Source: JBCCEV01 sp039030125 (lineage in GTDB: Bacteria; Pseudomonadota; Gammaproteobacteria; Ga0077536). From it: a DNA stretch of 15,635 bases. Numbering within the stretch: position 1 is the stretch's first letter; each line of letters starts with the position of its first letter. The stretch covers positions 1 through 15,635 of the forward strand of contig JBCCEV010000106.1 of the NCBI GenBank assembly GCA_039030125.1, read 5' to 3'. A model generated the notes under the pieces. The model saw only the letters and a list, made by a program, of their open reading frames with translations, did not search any database and was not told the origin of the DNA. The translations under genes and the position numbers were made by a program. This document shows positions 14,413-15,635 of the stretch, piece by piece.

Positions 14413-14817
14413 TCAACCGCCACTGAAGGCGCTAACAGCATTGGCGGTATTCATAAAATCCCGGAACCGCAGCCAGCGCCCATCGCGCAAGGTAATAACG
14501 TGGACAAAATCGGAATCGATCTCCCCACCGGTGCTTTTGGGATTCAAATTGAGATGGCCAGTGACGACGACCTTATCTTTATCGGCCAAGAATTCTTCCG
14601 GATCAAATTGATTGATAGCAACCGATGACAAAACGGTTTCAAAGAAATGGCGTGCCTGCTCCTTGCCTTTGTAGGTCCCCGCGTAGGGGATCGTCGCCGG
14701 ACCGTAAAACTCGATAACGATATCATCATCCAGATGCTCAAGAATGGCGGGAATATCACCTGCCCCAAAGTGGCCGAAGATCGCTTGCGTCACCTCGATA
14801 TTGCTCGATTGATTCAT
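14413..14817 (-). CDS. NTF2/SnoaL-like domain protein
   Basis: A 134-residue alpha+beta-barrel protein of the SnoaL/ketosteroid isomerase-like group. It shows the N-terminal helix pair (IEVTQAIFGHFGAGDIPAILEHLDDDIVIEF, residues 8-38), the GTYKGKEQARHFFETV helix (47-62) and the strand IDSDFVHVITLRDGRWLRFRDF (99-120). The fold includes isomerases, cyclases, dehydratases and binding proteins, so the reaction is open; an epoxide or polycyclic substrate made by the upstream P450 is one guess. The ATG lies one base after the P450 stop (TGAtATG), which indicates translational coupling, and the Ddn-type gene follows after four bases. Confidence 0.85.
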   Translation of the reverse strand: MNQSSNIEVTQAIFGHFGAGDIPAILEHLDDDIVIEFYGPATIPYAGTYKGKEQARHFFETVLSSVAINQFDPEEFLADKDKVVVTGHLNLNPKSTGGEIDSDFVHVITLRDGRWLRFRDFMNTANAVSAFSGG

Positions 14818-14818
14818 A

Positions 14819-15635
14819 TCACTTCACCCCAAAATCGATGAACAGTTGCGCGAAACTCTTGGTTAAAAGGCTGGTTTGTTGGGGAACGGGTGGCTTGGCC
14901 CCTTGCGCGATTGAGGGGAAGCGCGCGAGCACAGCCTCAACCAAGGCTTGCGCTTCAAGCTTCGCCACCGCGAACCCCAAACAATGATGGATCCCAAGCC
15001 CCATCGAGAGCTGCCGGTTTAGATTTGAGCGTGCAAGATCAAATCGCTCCGGATCGGGAAACACTTGGTCGTCATGATTTGCCGCGCCAAAAAACAAAGC
15101 GACCCAATCACCCTTTTTGATCTGCTTGTCGCCAATCTCCACATCCCGCGTGGCGACCCGAAACAGCCGTTGCGGTGGACCAGAGTGGCGCAGGCTCTCA
15201 TCGATGAAAGCCGGGATACGATCGGGTTCCGCGATAAGCCGTTTGCGAACCGCCGGCATTTCGGCCAGATACCAAAGCAGGTTCGCGAGGAGGAAAGTTG
15301 TCGTTTCGGCACCGGCGACGACCAAGGTCACGCAAAACCGGATCACTTCCTCCAACGTTAACCGCTCACCATCGATCTCAGCGGTTAACATCGCCGGGAT
15401 CAAGCCATCACGCAGCGCCTTGCCGGACTTCTCCTCGTCCGCCAGATCCATCACGCAATCGGTGAAGTATTGGACCATCGCCTCATTGCTGGCTTGCCGC
15501 TCTTCGGGCGTCAGGTCGGCGGAGAGCATGAAAGCGGTAGCCCAATCGCGACATTGAATTGCATCTTCGTCAGGTTGCCCGAATAGCCGCATCATCACCC
15601 GCGCCGGCAGCACGGAAGTGATCGCCCCGACCACC
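14819..15635 (-). CDS. Cytochrome P450, 5' end beyond the window
   Basis: The C-terminal 271 or so residues of a third P450, open at the right window edge; about 130 N-terminal residues are missing. Numbering from the edge: I-helix VAGAETT (106-112), ExxR at E146/R149 (DESLRHS), and haem loop MGLGIHHCLG (211-220) with Cys218. Met211 takes the place of the highly conserved Phe of the FxxGxxxCxG signature. It differs in sequence from the other two P450s of the window, so it belongs to another family and likely has another substrate or position. It heads a minus-strand operon with the NTF2-like and Ddn-type genes. The codon at the edge is GTG, most likely an internal Val and not a start. Confidence 0.92.
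   Translation of the reverse strand, partial: VVGAITSVLPARVMMRLFGQPDEDAIQCRDWATAFMLSADLTPEERQASNEAMVQYFTDCVMDLADEEKSGKALRDGLIPAMLTAEIDGERLTLEEVIRFCVTLVVAGAETTTFLLANLLWYLAEMPAVRKRLIAEPDRIPAFIDESLRHSGPPQRLFRVATRDVEIGDKQIKKGDWVALFFGAANHDDQVFPDPERFDLARSNLNRQLSMGLGIHHCLGFAVAKLEAQALVEAVLARFPSIAQGAKPPVPQQTSLLTKSFAQLFIDFGVK

Noticed and set aside
15117..15557. 146-codon open frame on the plus strand inside the third P450
   Set aside because: Antisense shadow of a P450 with intact motifs; Ser/Arg-rich composition and no homology recognised.
1..15635. CRISPR arrays, transposases, tRNA genes or phage functions
   Set aside because: No regularly spaced repeats, transposase motifs or cloverleaf-like sequences were seen on either strand.

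Overview
The window looks like part of a catabolic or tailoring 'oxygenase island' from a proteobacterium, probably an uncultivated one and possibly a gammaproteobacterium (inference from family content: a CYP153-like P450 beside a [2Fe-2S] ferredoxin and a divergent AraC regulator, plus many PhyH, SDR and cupin genes; moderate GC; short intergenic spaces). It is almost fully coding, and no gap without a gene exceeds about 180 bases. No tRNA, rRNA, CRISPR array, insertion sequence or origin was seen.

Layout. Bases 1 to about 117 are foreign to the rest: 68% GC over bases 1-110, and on the minus strand a piece of a family 2 glycosyltransferase. This fuses abruptly to the C-terminal two thirds of an isocitrate lyase/PEP mutase family protein (to 612), so the left edge is a chimeric join or a rearrangement. 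Then come a cytochrome P450 (637-1860, minus) divergent from a BadH-like short-chain dehydrogenase (SDR, 1954-2748). A minus-strand operon follows: CYP153-like P450 (5082 to 3826), adrenodoxin-type ferredoxin (3815 to 3492) and a six-helix membrane protein (3467 to 2745). Divergent from it is an AraC-family regulator (5262-6188) broken by an in-frame TAA between its two DNA-binding helix-turn-helices. A plus-strand run holds a cupin, an SDR and a PhyH-type dioxygenase (6269-8421). An acetamidase/formamidase (minus, 8430-9416) is divergent from a third SDR (9544-10299). Two tandem PhyH dioxygenases (12044 to 10309, minus) are divergent from a MetE-C-like methyltransferase and a second cupin (12167-13929). 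The right end is a minus-strand operon: a P450 cut by the window edge, an NTF2/SnoaL-like protein and a deazaflavin-dependent (Ddn-type) nitroreductase-family protein.

How the genes may work together (inference): three P450s of different types, one ferredoxin, three non-haem Fe/2-oxoglutarate dioxygenases, three SDRs, two metal-type cupins, an amidase, a methyltransferase and a possible F420-dependent enzyme are the parts needed to hydroxylate, oxidise and trim a hydrophobic molecule such as an alkane, terpenoid or other alicyclic compound. No ferredoxin reductase, acyl-CoA ligase or thiolase lies in the window, so the pathway is incomplete here. The substrate cannot be read from sequence.

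The most notable observations are the chimeric left edge, the nonsense-interrupted regulator, a long dyad between the first P450 and the first SDR, a possibly altered zinc site in the MetE-like protein, and the co-clustering itself.
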